Source: Gemmatimonadota bacterium (GTDB taxonomy: Bacteria > Latescibacterota > UBA2968). From it: DNA of 45,902 bases. The notes under the pieces were generated by a model. That model saw only the letters and a program-made list of their open reading frames with translations, was not told where the DNA came from and searched no databases. Made by a program: the position numbers and the translations under genes. This document shows, in pieces, positions 7,442-16,091 of the stretch (within the stretch, counting starts at the first letter, position 1; every line of letters starts with the position of its first letter). The DNA is taken from positions 1 through 45,902 of the forward strand of contig JAPOXY010000030.1 in assembly GCA_026706845.1 (NCBI GenBank), read 5' to 3'.

Positions 7442-9931
7442 TCATTCATGCCGCAAGGCCTCTATTGGATTTGCCTGAGCTGTTTTGATGACCTTATACG
7501 CTACTGTTATTGTTGTCAGGACAACCATACACACACCACCTACTAAAAACGGCAGTGCCGAAATCTCAATGCGATAGGCAAAATTCTGTAACCATTCATT
7601 GGTTGCCCAATAGGCAATCGGCCATGCCAATAAACAGGATACCAATACCAGGCGAATAAACTCTTTCAAGAACAGCCCTACAACAAGACCTGCAGATGCA
7701 CCCAACACCTTGCGAATACCCACTTCCTTTTTGCGCTGTTCGGTCAAAAATGAGACCAGCCCCAATAGGCCCAGACACGCAACAAAAATAGCCAGAGCAG
7801 CAAAAACGCTCATCGCGCGGCTCAACTGTCGCTCCTGGGTATATTGCTGATTCAGATTGTCATCCATAAACGTGTAAGCAAAAGGGCGAATCGGCAAAAA
7901 ATGTTTCCATACCTTTTCCATGTGTGCAACGGTTTCATCGAAATTATGAGGGCTTACCTTTAGATAAAGTGTCTTGGGTACCGCGTTGTTCGCATATAAA
8001 ACCATAGGGCCAAGCGGCTCGTGCAATGTGCGCGCGTGAAAGTCTTTAACCACGCCTATAACACGCCCTGGTCTTCGTCCCTTCACACCAAATGGTTTGC
8101 CAATGGGGTCTGCCCAATCCAGCATTTTAACAGCGGTTTCATTGAGAATGTATTCTGCCTGACCGTGAACCTTCAATTGCTCCAACTGATCTCGGGGCAC
8201 AAATGATTCCGAATCATACCTTTTCGCTGCGTCTTCTGAAAAGTCTCGACCCGCAACAAGTTCAATATTGAAGAAACTCAGAAAATCTTCATCCACTTCA
8301 TTCCTGCCCATACGCAATTCTTCTTTGCCCGGTTCATAAGCACTAAAAGTCGCTTGTGGCGCAGTGCGTCCGTGTGAAGAACGCGCAATTGTTGCAGCCG
8401 TAATATTGGGATGCTGCAAAAACACATCTTTGACAACATTGTACCGTTCCCACAAGCGATCTTCACGCAAACGAGAATTGCGAGACTCCCACAAAAGACG
8501 GGACTCAATAACGTACTCTTTGTCAAATCCCAGATCTTTGTTTTGGATATACGACATTTGATTAAACACAACCAATGTGATCACAATCAGTGCAATAGAT
8601 GTACTAAACTGAAAAACCACCAGCACTTTGCGCAATAACCTACCGCGAGCACCTGCTGCGAGTGTGCCTTTGAGCACTTCAACAGGCCGAAATCGCGATA
8701 AAAGAAATGCTGGATAAATCCCCGTAATAAGTCCTGTTATCAGAGATAATCCAACCAGAGCAAGTGCCATATTGCCCGTGATATCCAATGTCAAAGAATT
8801 ACCCGTATAGTCGTTGAAATGTGGTAAGAAATCAGAAATAACAACTAACCCCACAATCAAACTCAATACAGAGAAAATCACCGACTCGGCCAAAAATTGC
8901 AAAGCGAGTTGTCCTCGATGCGCGCCGACCACTTTTCGCAATCCCACCTCGCGTGCCCGGTTAGCTGATCGGGCTGTGGTCAAATTGATGAAGTTGATGC
9001 TCGCAATTAAAAAAATGAGAATGGCTGTAGCAGATGCAGCATAAACATGTGCAATATTGCCATGTATCACTGGCCCTTGAATGTCGAATACGTCCTGAAG
9101 TCCATAATCGCGTCTCGAGTACAAATGCACTTCATCCATGGGCTGGAAGTGATACGTCGTGCGTGCTACCATTTCCGGTCCCATATACTGTTCCACCATC
9201 GCGGGTATTTTTAAAGCCAATTTTTCAACTGACGTGTTTTCTTTTAACCGTACGTGGACCGTGATTCCGCCTCGCCAATGTGCTGTTGGCAAATAGGCAT
9301 TCCAGTATCGAGAAAGAAAAGCAGGCCAGACAGAGGCTGAAAGCATATCAAAACGAATCGAAGATCGCCTGGGCAAATCTTTAAGCACACCCGCGACAGT
9401 ATAATCGCCCCCGATATAGGCCCCTTCGACCGTAAGCACTTTGCCGATGGGGTCTTGATCGCCAAAATAATCGCGTACCATAGACTCGGTGATAAAAACA
9501 GAATTATGCTGTAAAAGAGCAGACTTGTCACCCTGTATTATTGGAAAGTTGAATACATCCAGGCAATTCGGGTCCGCGAGACAAAATACCCGATTCAAGA
9601 CTGTCTCTTTATGCTGCACCCAGGCTTGGCGAAGCATTGTGCGTGTGGAGATTTCAACTTCGGGGAAATCGCGTGCCAAAGTGGGGCCAATTGCCCCCGA
9701 AATGCGCCAGTCGTATGTTGTCTGACCATTTTCTGATCGATACTCACCAATGATTCGATACAAGCGATCTGCATGCGGATGTTGTGTGTTAACAGCCAAT
9801 TCGTTTTGTACAAACAGACCGATCAAGATGACACACCCGATGCCAATGCCCAGCCCGATAACATTGATCGCTGAGTACATTTTGTATTTGAGCAAATTGC
9901 GAATCGCGATGACGAGATAGTTTTTGAACAT
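7442..9931 (-). CDS. ABC transporter permease, FtsX/MacB double-permease type (copy 1)
   Basis: An 829-residue membrane protein with SD AGAGGA before ATG. One N-terminal TM segment (about residues 20-42) is followed by a large extracytoplasmic MacB_PCD domain, three TM helices, a short TM plus a second extracytoplasmic domain, and three final TM helices. The conserved cytoplasmic coupling motifs EVGLRKVVGAHR and EVGIRKVLGAS would contact an ATPase subunit. These type VII transporters export peptides or lipoproteins or transmit force to the envelope; they are not classic importers. No ATP-binding gene is nearby. It ends the tandem array of three and starts 52 bases after the previous gene. Confidence 0.9.
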   Translation of the reverse strand: MFKNYLVIAIRNLLKYKMYSAINVIGLGIGIGCVILIGLFVQNELAVNTQHPHADRLYRIIGEYRSENGQTTYDWRISGAIGPTLARDFPEVEISTRTMLRQAWVQHKETVLNRVFCLADPNCLDVFNFPIIQGDKSALLQHNSVFITESMVRDYFGDQDPIGKVLTVEGAYIGGDYTVAGVLKDLPRRSSIRFDMLSASVWPAFLSRYWNAYLPTAHWRGGITVHVRLKENTSVEKLALKIPAMVEQYMGPEMVARTTYHFQPMDEVHLYSRRDYGLQDVFDIQGPVIHGNIAHVYAASATAILIFLIASINFINLTTARSANRAREVGLRKVVGAHRGQLALQFLAESVIFSVLSLIVGLVVISDFLPHFNDYTGNSLTLDITGNMALALVGLSLITGLITGIYPAFLLSRFRPVEVLKGTLAAGARGRLLRKVLVVFQFSTSIALIVITLVVFNQMSYIQNKDLGFDKEYVIESRLLWESRNSRLREDRLWERYNVVKDVFLQHPNITAATIARSSHGRTAPQATFSAYEPGKEELRMGRNEVDEDFLSFFNIELVAGRDFSEDAAKRYDSESFVPRDQLEQLKVHGQAEYILNETAVKMLDWADPIGKPFGVKGRRPGRVIGVVKDFHARTLHEPLGPMVLYANNAVPKTLYLKVSPHNFDETVAHMEKVWKHFLPIRPFAYTFMDDNLNQQYTQERQLSRAMSVFAALAIFVACLGLLGLVSFLTEQRKKEVGIRKVLGASAGLVVGLFLKEFIRLVLVSCLLAWPIAYWATNEWLQNFAYRIEISALPFLVGGVCMVVLTTITVAYKVIKTAQANPIEALRHE

Positions 9932-9983
9932 GAATGCGTCCTCTAAATTTTAAAAAGTACAGTCAAATGGCGCGGGTGGTCGT

Positions 9984-12371
9984 TTACTCCTGACGGAGCA
10001 TTTTAACCGGGTCTTCAGACCAGGCTTTGCCAGCTTGATAGCCCACGATTAATAGGGTGACAATGATGCCTGAGACTGCTCCGATAATAAAAACGACCAC
10101 GCTCTGATTTATTCGGTATGCAAAATTTTGTAGCCATTGCTCCCCGGCATAATAAGCGAGGGGAAGTGCCAACACATAAGCGATCGCGATTAACTTCAGA
10201 AACTCTTTTGAAAGCAATGTGAAAATATCTGCGAGATTCGCACCCAGTACTTTGCGGATTCCAATTTCTTTGATTCTTTGTTCAACACTGAAATTTGCAA
10301 GGCCAAATAGTCCCATACAAGCGACAAAAGAAGCGAGAAGCGTGAAGATTTCAAGGACATTGAATATGTTGATTTCCTTTAGATAAGATCTTTCGAGGTT
10401 TTCGCTTAGAAACGCGCTGTCAAAAGGCCGGTTAGGGATGAATTGCTTCCACTTTGACGCCATGAAATCTATTGTTGATGAGACGTTCTCCCGTCCAATT
10501 TTGACTGATAGCCAATTCCATTGTGTCTGCCACTTGCATATAAAAATTGGCTCTATTTCTTCATGGAGAGACAGCAGATGAAAATCGCGCACGACCCCAA
10601 TTACTGTTCCACGACGATTATTAAGAAGCCAGGTAAATTGCTTTCCAACAGGATCTTTCCATCCGAGTTGTTTAACAGCCGTCTCGTTGAGAATAAATGC
10701 TTCAAAAGAATCGCTCGCAATATCCTTATTCAGATTTCTTCCAGCTATCACATCGATTTCGAATGTGTCCAAAAAATCTTCATCTACTACCAGATGCCTC
10801 ATTCTGACCTCTTCGCCATCAATTCCTTCTGGAATGACAAGCTCACGTCCTCCGTCATACCCGAATGTGATTTGAGATGCAGTTGCACGGTGAATATTGG
10901 GATGCTTGAGAAATTCCTGCTTGATCAATTCATACTTAATGGTGAGAGAACGGTCTGTTGCAAATAGCGGCATCATGACTACCATTTCTTCGTTGAAGCC
11001 AAGTTTTTTGTTTTTGATATAATTCAGTTGTTGATAGACCACGCCAGTGCAAATTATGAGGGCAATAGACACACAGAATTGAAAGACGATCAGGACTTCT
11101 CGCATGCGAACACCTTTTAAGGTGTGTGAGTACTTGCCACCTAATACCTGTATGGGTTGAAAACTTGAGAGAAAGAAAGCGGGATAGCTTCCAGCGATGA
11201 AACCCATCAGCACGGTAAGGATGATCATTATGAGAAGTTCAGAGACGCCAAAACGCAAGTCAATGCCCACAAATTGTTCAAATGCTGGCAGGACAAGTTC
11301 AATCAGTGAAATGGAAAAGAGCAAAGACAGGAGTGATATGAATAGCGATTCACTGAAGAATTGACTGATTAATTGACCTTTGTGTGCGCCGACAGTCTTG
11401 CGAATGCCCACTTCTCTTGCCCTTTTGGCTGAACGCGCTGTTGCCAAATTCATAAAGTTCGCACAAGCGATGAGGAGAATCAACGCACCGATCGCAGAAA
11501 ATAAATAGACATAGGTAATGTCTCCACCGTCTGTTATACCGTAGTCTGAATATGAGTAGAGATAGATCCGGCGAAAAGGTTGCAGGTGATACGTTGTGTT
11601 TGCACGCGTTTCGAGGTCAAAATAGCGGGTGGTAAAATCCGGCAATTTGCGCTCTAAATCAGCAGGAGAAGTGCCTTTGGAAAGCAATAGATAAGTTTGG
11701 ACAGGGCGAAAGGAAGATTTACGCCATCTTTCCCAAACCGCATGCATCAGTGGTAAAGAAGGAACAGTAAACGTCAGAATGTCGAATTGAAGTGTTGATT
11801 GACTCGGCAAATCTTTTAAGATGCCTACAATCTCATAATCTCCTCCCGTGTAACGACTTTCTACAGTAATTACCTTGCCGATAGGATTTTCATTACCAAA
11901 ATATTTTCGTGCAGTGGATTCTGTAACGACTACAGAAGAAGGGTGTTTCAGAATAGCTTGATGATCGCCCTTCAGGAACGGAAATGTGAATACATTGAAA
12001 AAACTATCATCGGCAACACAGAAGTTCTCTTGGAATCCCTTATCTTTGTACCGAACCCACGCATTACGGGTAAAAATTCGGGTCATCGTCTCGATTTCGG
12101 GGAAGTCGGCTTTGAGAGCAGGGCCTAAAGGTCCCAGGGTGCCATAATTGAAGTAGGAATCTCCAGTCGTTTTGTTTTTGACCTGTCTCAATACCCTGTA
12201 AATGCGGTCTCCGTTGAGATGGTGTTGATCGTATTTTATCTCATGCTGTATCCACAGGAGGATTAGGCCACAGCTCGTCAGGCCTACCGATAGTCCGACT
12301 ACGTTAATCAGTGAATAAAGCCTGTGATTGCGGATGTTTCGTATGATTATGGTGAGATAATTTTTCCACAT
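9984..12371 (-). CDS. ABC transporter permease, FtsX/MacB double-permease type (copy 2)
   Basis: A 795-residue permease with the same architecture as its neighbours: TM1, MacB_PCD domain, three TMs, second extracytoplasmic domain and three TMs. Coupling motifs are EVGIRKTVGAHKG and EIGIRKVLGANL. The start MWKNYLTIIIRN is chosen because it aligns with MFKNYLVIAIRN and MFENYLKVAVRN of the paralogues. An upstream ATG at 12491 overlaps the previous stop as ATGA, but it would add 40 unlike residues read through repeat R1. The SD is weak. It is about 116 bases behind the upstream permease, so co-transcription is likely. Confidence 0.9.
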   Translation of the reverse strand: MWKNYLTIIIRNIRNHRLYSLINVVGLSVGLTSCGLILLWIQHEIKYDQHHLNGDRIYRVLRQVKNKTTGDSYFNYGTLGPLGPALKADFPEIETMTRIFTRNAWVRYKDKGFQENFCVADDSFFNVFTFPFLKGDHQAILKHPSSVVVTESTARKYFGNENPIGKVITVESRYTGGDYEIVGILKDLPSQSTLQFDILTFTVPSLPLMHAVWERWRKSSFRPVQTYLLLSKGTSPADLERKLPDFTTRYFDLETRANTTYHLQPFRRIYLYSYSDYGITDGGDITYVYLFSAIGALILLIACANFMNLATARSAKRAREVGIRKTVGAHKGQLISQFFSESLFISLLSLLFSISLIELVLPAFEQFVGIDLRFGVSELLIMIILTVLMGFIAGSYPAFFLSSFQPIQVLGGKYSHTLKGVRMREVLIVFQFCVSIALIICTGVVYQQLNYIKNKKLGFNEEMVVMMPLFATDRSLTIKYELIKQEFLKHPNIHRATASQITFGYDGGRELVIPEGIDGEEVRMRHLVVDEDFLDTFEIDVIAGRNLNKDIASDSFEAFILNETAVKQLGWKDPVGKQFTWLLNNRRGTVIGVVRDFHLLSLHEEIEPIFICKWQTQWNWLSVKIGRENVSSTIDFMASKWKQFIPNRPFDSAFLSENLERSYLKEINIFNVLEIFTLLASFVACMGLFGLANFSVEQRIKEIGIRKVLGANLADIFTLLSKEFLKLIAIAYVLALPLAYYAGEQWLQNFAYRINQSVVVFIIGAVSGIIVTLLIVGYQAGKAWSEDPVKMLRQE

Positions 12372-12382
12372 GGTAAGACCCC

Positions 12383-12438
12383 GTTGACAAATCATTGGAA
12401 AGCCCTTAGTGATATGCAATATGAGATCAGTTCCCACC
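12383..12438. repeat. Dispersed repeat R1 (degenerate copy)
   Basis: Lies between two permease genes. GTTGACAAATCATTGGAAAG, CCCTTAGTG and GCAATATGAGATCAGTTCCC align with R2 (18515-18588) and R3 (21252-21325). It lacks about seven bases in the middle and the AACTGG arm of the hairpin seen in the other copies. Confidence 0.7.
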
Positions 12439-12487
12439 ATTAAATCGGGGAACTTCAGTTTGAATGACAACAGCAACTCAGAAGTAA

Positions 12488-14899
12488 TCATTTATAACGC
12501 AAATGATGAATGGGATTTAACAGAGCAGTTTTTAGGGTATGATAGACGATGGTAAGCAGGGCTATCATCAGGGATATTCCGCCACCCAGGATCAGCGTTA
12601 TAAGATCCACATGAACGCGATAATGAAAATCCTGCAACCAGGCCTCCATGACGAAAAAAGCTATGGGCCAGGCAATGATGTTGGTCAATAAAATGAGTCC
12701 TAAAAAATCCCTCACGAGCAACCACCAGATGTTGAACTTAGAAGCTCCCAGTACCTTTCGGATACTCATTTCGTGGGTGCGATACTGCACGGTAAAAGCG
12801 GTTAGTCCAAATAAGCCCAGACAGGCTACAAAAATTGTAAGCAGTGACACTAATCGGAGCATTTTTTCTAATTTTATCTCAGCCTCATAATTCCATTTAT
12901 CTATGTTTTCATCTAAAAAATGAAAATTGAAGGGGAAATTTGGGATTAGTCGTTTCCACTGGTTTTCCACGAATTGGATCGTGTTGGCAATATTATCTTT
13001 TCGAATTTTGAGGGAGAGATAATTCCATTTGGGAACCCACATGCAGACGAAAACAGGTCCTATTTTTTCGTGCAAAGATAGCAGATGAAAATCCTCGACA
13101 ACGCCAATCACTTTTCCGGGCCTATCATTCCACTCAAACTGTTTGCCAATTGGCTTCTCCCAACCCAGTTGTTTGACCGCCGTTTCATTCAGGATATAGG
13201 CATTTGTGGTGTCGCGTCCAATATCGCTTGAGAAATTTCGGCCTTCTTTAACTTTGATGTCAAAAAAGTTCAGAAAGTCCTCATCAGCAGCCAATATATT
13301 CATCTCCCAACCATCCGAATTACTTCCTTCTGGATAAACCACCCAGCGCTCTCCCCACCCAATATTGGGCAATGTATGAGAAGCCGTTGCCGCCAATATA
13401 TCTGGATGTTTTATAAATTCCTGGTGTATTGCACGATAATTGCTCGTCAATGATCGATCTGTCATGTATAACTCCAAAATCATGACCTGATCTTTATTGA
13501 AACCGAGGTCTTTATTTCTCATGTACTTCATTTGATTAAAGATGGTTATCGTGCCGATGATACATATAACCGAAATTGAGGATTGAAAAATCACCAATCC
13601 CTTTCGGAATCGGGCGTTGTTTTTAGTAGAAACTAATTTACCTCCTTTGAGAATATCCATAGGCTCAAAGGCAGATAAAACAAAAGCAGGATAAATTCCA
13701 GAAAATAGCCCGACCAATACCGTAATGCCGGATAATCCGACCAATAGAGATCCGTTCTGAATATTTAGTGACAATGCCTTAAGTGTAAAAGCATTAAAGG
13801 TAGGCAGGAAAAGCTCGACAAAACTCAATGCCAACAAGAGGGCGAGCAATGATAGCAGAAAGGATTCTCCCAAAAATTGCACAATCAATATCCGCCGATT
13901 AGCACCTACCACTTTCCGCATACCTACTTCCATTGCCCTGGTGGTGGCGCGTGCTGTAGCGAGATTCACGAAATTGATACCGGCAATGAGTAAAATAAAA
14001 AAGGCAAGTGTAGAGAGTAAGTAGATATACGAGATGTCGCTATACATGGTCATACCGTAATCTACGTTAGAATAGAGGTGGATACGATCGAGCGGCTGCA
14101 GGTGATAGACATTGTTTGATTGGATTTCCTCGCCCATATAACGAAGCATAAAATCGCTCAATTTTTGTTCCAATTCGGAAGGTGGATACCCTTCTTGTAG
14201 CAAAATAAAAGTTTCTATTGGCAGCCAACCACTCTCGCGCTGCCATCTTTCCCACACAGTGCCAGCAAACTCTTTTTGTCTCCATTCTGATGATGCAGAC
14301 GAAGCGAGAAAATCGAATTGAATTGTCGAATTTATTGGTATATTTTCCAGGACACCTGTGATTTTGTAATCCCCTCTAAAATATCGGTGTTCAACGGTGA
14401 TTGTTCGGCCTATGGGATTTTCGTCAGGGAAGAATTTATTCGCCATTTCCCGGGTGAGAACAATGGTATAAGGTTCCACCAGAGCTGTCCTCGGATCGCC
14501 TTTTATGAAAGGAAAGGAGAAGATTTCAAAGATTTTAGAATCGGTCATCATAAATTTTTGTTTAAACCATTTGTCTTTATAGTTTATCCAGGTATCAATG
14601 TCCCAGGTCCGGACAGCACTTTGTATTTCTGAAAAATCTTTCAGCAGAGACGGTGCAAGCGCACCTGAAGTGCCCGGATGCGTCTGGGATTCGCCACTAT
14701 TGGCTTCCCTTTCTCTCAGCACCCGGTAAATGCGATTGCTTTTTTCGTGGAACTGGTCATACCCTATTTCATCCTGTATATACAAAAAAACCAAAATACA
14801 ACAGGCCATCCCGATAGCTAAACCACTGATATTCAGGAATGAAAACATCTTAAATTTAATCAGGTTTCGAACTGCAACTTTTAGATAGTTTTCAAACAT
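12488..14899 (-). CDS. ABC transporter permease, FtsX/MacB double-permease type (copy 3)
   Basis: An 803-residue permease beginning MFENYLKVAVRNLIKFKMF, with AAAGGA six bases before ATG. TM1 is around residues 20-40, followed by the MacB_PCD domain, three TMs (about 285-430), a second periplasmic domain and three C-terminal TMs. Coupling motifs are EVGMRKVVGANRR and EMSIRKVLGASK. It is the first gene of the minus-strand array and lies downstream of the predicted sigma-54 promoter at 15090-15105, so it heads that transcription unit. No cognate ATPase is adjacent; one encoded elsewhere would be required. Confidence 0.9.
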   Translation of the reverse strand: MFENYLKVAVRNLIKFKMFSFLNISGLAIGMACCILVFLYIQDEIGYDQFHEKSNRIYRVLREREANSGESQTHPGTSGALAPSLLKDFSEIQSAVRTWDIDTWINYKDKWFKQKFMMTDSKIFEIFSFPFIKGDPRTALVEPYTIVLTREMANKFFPDENPIGRTITVEHRYFRGDYKITGVLENIPINSTIQFDFLASSASSEWRQKEFAGTVWERWQRESGWLPIETFILLQEGYPPSELEQKLSDFMLRYMGEEIQSNNVYHLQPLDRIHLYSNVDYGMTMYSDISYIYLLSTLAFFILLIAGINFVNLATARATTRAMEVGMRKVVGANRRILIVQFLGESFLLSLLALLLALSFVELFLPTFNAFTLKALSLNIQNGSLLVGLSGITVLVGLFSGIYPAFVLSAFEPMDILKGGKLVSTKNNARFRKGLVIFQSSISVICIIGTITIFNQMKYMRNKDLGFNKDQVMILELYMTDRSLTSNYRAIHQEFIKHPDILAATASHTLPNIGWGERWVVYPEGSNSDGWEMNILAADEDFLNFFDIKVKEGRNFSSDIGRDTTNAYILNETAVKQLGWEKPIGKQFEWNDRPGKVIGVVEDFHLLSLHEKIGPVFVCMWVPKWNYLSLKIRKDNIANTIQFVENQWKRLIPNFPFNFHFLDENIDKWNYEAEIKLEKMLRLVSLLTIFVACLGLFGLTAFTVQYRTHEMSIRKVLGASKFNIWWLLVRDFLGLILLTNIIAWPIAFFVMEAWLQDFHYRVHVDLITLILGGGISLMIALLTIVYHTLKTALLNPIHHLRYK

Positions 14900-15089
14900 T
14901 GCGAATCCTTTCTTATTCTATCAAATCGATCAGAAACGGTGTGTCACACTATTGAATTTTCACCATTGTTCGATTCTCCCGGCAAAAAACCTCCAACTTG
15001 CATATGCCACAAATGGAAGAAGATGGCGGTTTTTGCATTTCTATTTTCTTATAGGCAACCACAGTAGTCTCAGGATTACCTATTTTTAA

Positions 15090-15105
15090 AGCAAAAATTA
15101 TGCCA
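15090..15105 (-). promoter_or_regulatory. Sigma-54 (RpoN) -24/-12 promoter for the permease array
   Basis: The minus strand reads TGGCATAATTTTTGCT, matching TGGCAC-N5-TTGC(A/T) with the correct ten bases between GG and GC. Transcription would start near 15079, giving a leader of about 180 nt before the ATG at 14899. Two dyads sit 64-102 bp further upstream, where an NtrC-family activator would bind. Confidence 0.65.
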
Positions 15106-15168
15106 AAGAATCAAATATTGATATTACAATAGGTTACGGAAAATCGCCTGAAATTGATGTCTTAAAAA

Positions 15169-15207
15169 GTGTTCGATTTTGATACAGTGGTGTCCGAAAA
15201 TGAACAC
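15169..15207. promoter_or_regulatory. Two tandem enhancer-like dyads (candidate EBP binding sites)
   Basis: Site 1, GTGTTCGATTTTGATACA (15169-15186), and site 2, GTGTCCGAAAATGAACAC (15190-15207), share GTGTyC-N6-GAwaCA. Their starts are 21 bp apart, two helical turns, so two dimers would lie on the same DNA face. The outer AGTGTTC and GAACACT also form a longer inverted repeat. Site 2 ends five bases before the SD of the HAD gene, so it could also affect that gene. Confidence 0.5.
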
Positions 15208-15222
15208 TGATAGGAGGGGATC

Positions 15223-15921
15223 TTGCGAATTTCAGCGATTTCTTTTGATGGCGATATGACCTTGTGGGACTTCTATAAGGTCATGCGACATTCGTTAACG
15301 CATACATTGCGGGAATTGCGCCAGCATGTTTCGACCCAGCGCGCTTTAGACCTTACTGTTGAGGATATGATTGCGATTCGCAATCGGCTTGCTGAGGAAG
15401 TGAAAGGCGAGGTCTGGAATCTCGAGGAGATCAGACGGCTGGCATTTGAGAAGACGCTTGAATATGTTGGATATCCGGACAGTGATCTGGCCATGCATCT
15501 CAATAAGATATATCTGAAGCATCGTTTCGAAGATATTGAGTTGTATAAAGATGTTGAACCTGCGCTTGATATTTTGGCATCTTATTTCAAGATCGGGCTT
15601 TTGTCAAATGGGAACAGTTACCCGGAACGCTGTGGTCTCGCAGGTCGTTTTGACTTTGTTGTCCTTGCCCAGGATGTACGTGTTGCGAAGCCTGATCGAA
15701 GAATTTTTCAGATTACCGCACAAAAGGCGTGCTGTCCGCTGGCGCGGCTATTACACGTCGGAGATTCCCTGGAACAGGATGTTGCAGGTGCAGGTGCAGC
15801 CGGAGCGCATACGGTCTGGCTAAATCGCGAAGGTCTGACAAATGATACGGGGATCAAAGCGGATTACGAGATCAGTTCATTGACTGACCTCTCCGCGATA
15901 TTGGAGGTAGGTCGAAACTGA
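15223..15921 (+). CDS. HAD-superfamily (HAD-IA) hydrolase
   Basis: A 232-residue protein. The start is TTG (MRISAISFDGDMT) with a strong AGGAGGGG SD four bases upstream; the ATG at 15200 is in another frame. HAD motifs in order: FDGDMTLWD (I, nucleophile Asp), LLSNGN (II, Ser), VAKPDRRIF (III, Lys) and HVGDSLEQDV (IV, acidic pair). The four-helix cap lies between I and II. Such enzymes dephosphorylate small metabolites; the substrate is unknown. It is flanked by the enhancer-like dyads and followed by a terminator, so it forms a single transcription unit. Confidence 0.88.
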   Translation: MRISAISFDGDMTLWDFYKVMRHSLTHTLRELRQHVSTQRALDLTVEDMIAIRNRLAEEVKGEVWNLEEIRRLAFEKTLEYVGYPDSDLAMHLNKIYLKHRFEDIELYKDVEPALDILASYFKIGLLSNGNSYPERCGLAGRFDFVVLAQDVRVAKPDRRIFQITAQKACCPLARLLHVGDSLEQDVAGAGAAGAHTVWLNREGLTNDTGIKADYEISSLTDLSAILEVGRN

Positions 15922-15975
15922 AAGTATTTCGACATATACCGACAGGCACCATCGCAATTTCGCATATTTAAAAAT

Positions 15976-15997
15976 GGGGACCGGACGCTCGGTCTCC
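15976..15997 (+). terminator. Candidate terminator after the HAD gene
   Basis: GGGGACCG pairs with CGGTCTCC (one G-T) around a six-base loop GACGCT, followed by TTAAAATTTACTTT. The U-tract is imperfect. It separates the HAD gene from the permease at 16092. A second inverted repeat, GTCGAAA/TTTCGAC (15911-15933), straddles the HAD stop codon. Confidence 0.55.
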
Positions 15998-16026
15998 TTA
16001 AAATTTACTTTATCGAGGTGCAAACC

Positions 16027-16051
16027 GACACTTTCGGCACTCCAGGAGTGT
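16027..16051. promoter_or_regulatory. Inverted repeat upstream of permease copy 4
   Basis: GACACT (16027-16032) and AGTGTC (16046-16051) form an interrupted palindrome, and CACTCC-A-GGAGTG is nested inside it. It lies about 45-65 bp before the start codon, a typical operator position. No sigma-54 element was found here. Confidence 0.4.
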
Positions 16052-16091
16052 CTGTATTGTAGATATTACTGATACATATAGGGAGTTGATT

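Larger units (their letters stand above)
14900..15222. other. Divergent regulatory intergenic region
   Basis: 323 bp between the permease array and the HAD gene. It contains a sigma-54-type -24/-12 element facing the permeases, two enhancer-like dyads near the HAD start, and a short GTGT-CACAC inverted repeat at 14940-14948. No gene is visible. Confidence 0.7.

Noticed and set aside
12372-12491. Upstream start (ATGA overlap) for permease copy 2
   Set aside because: The extra 40 residues are read through repeat R1 and do not align with the paralogues, which all begin at M-x-x-N-Y-L.
15001-15020. Second sigma-54-like TGGCAT-ATGC
   Set aside because: GG to GC distance is wrong for a -24/-12 promoter.
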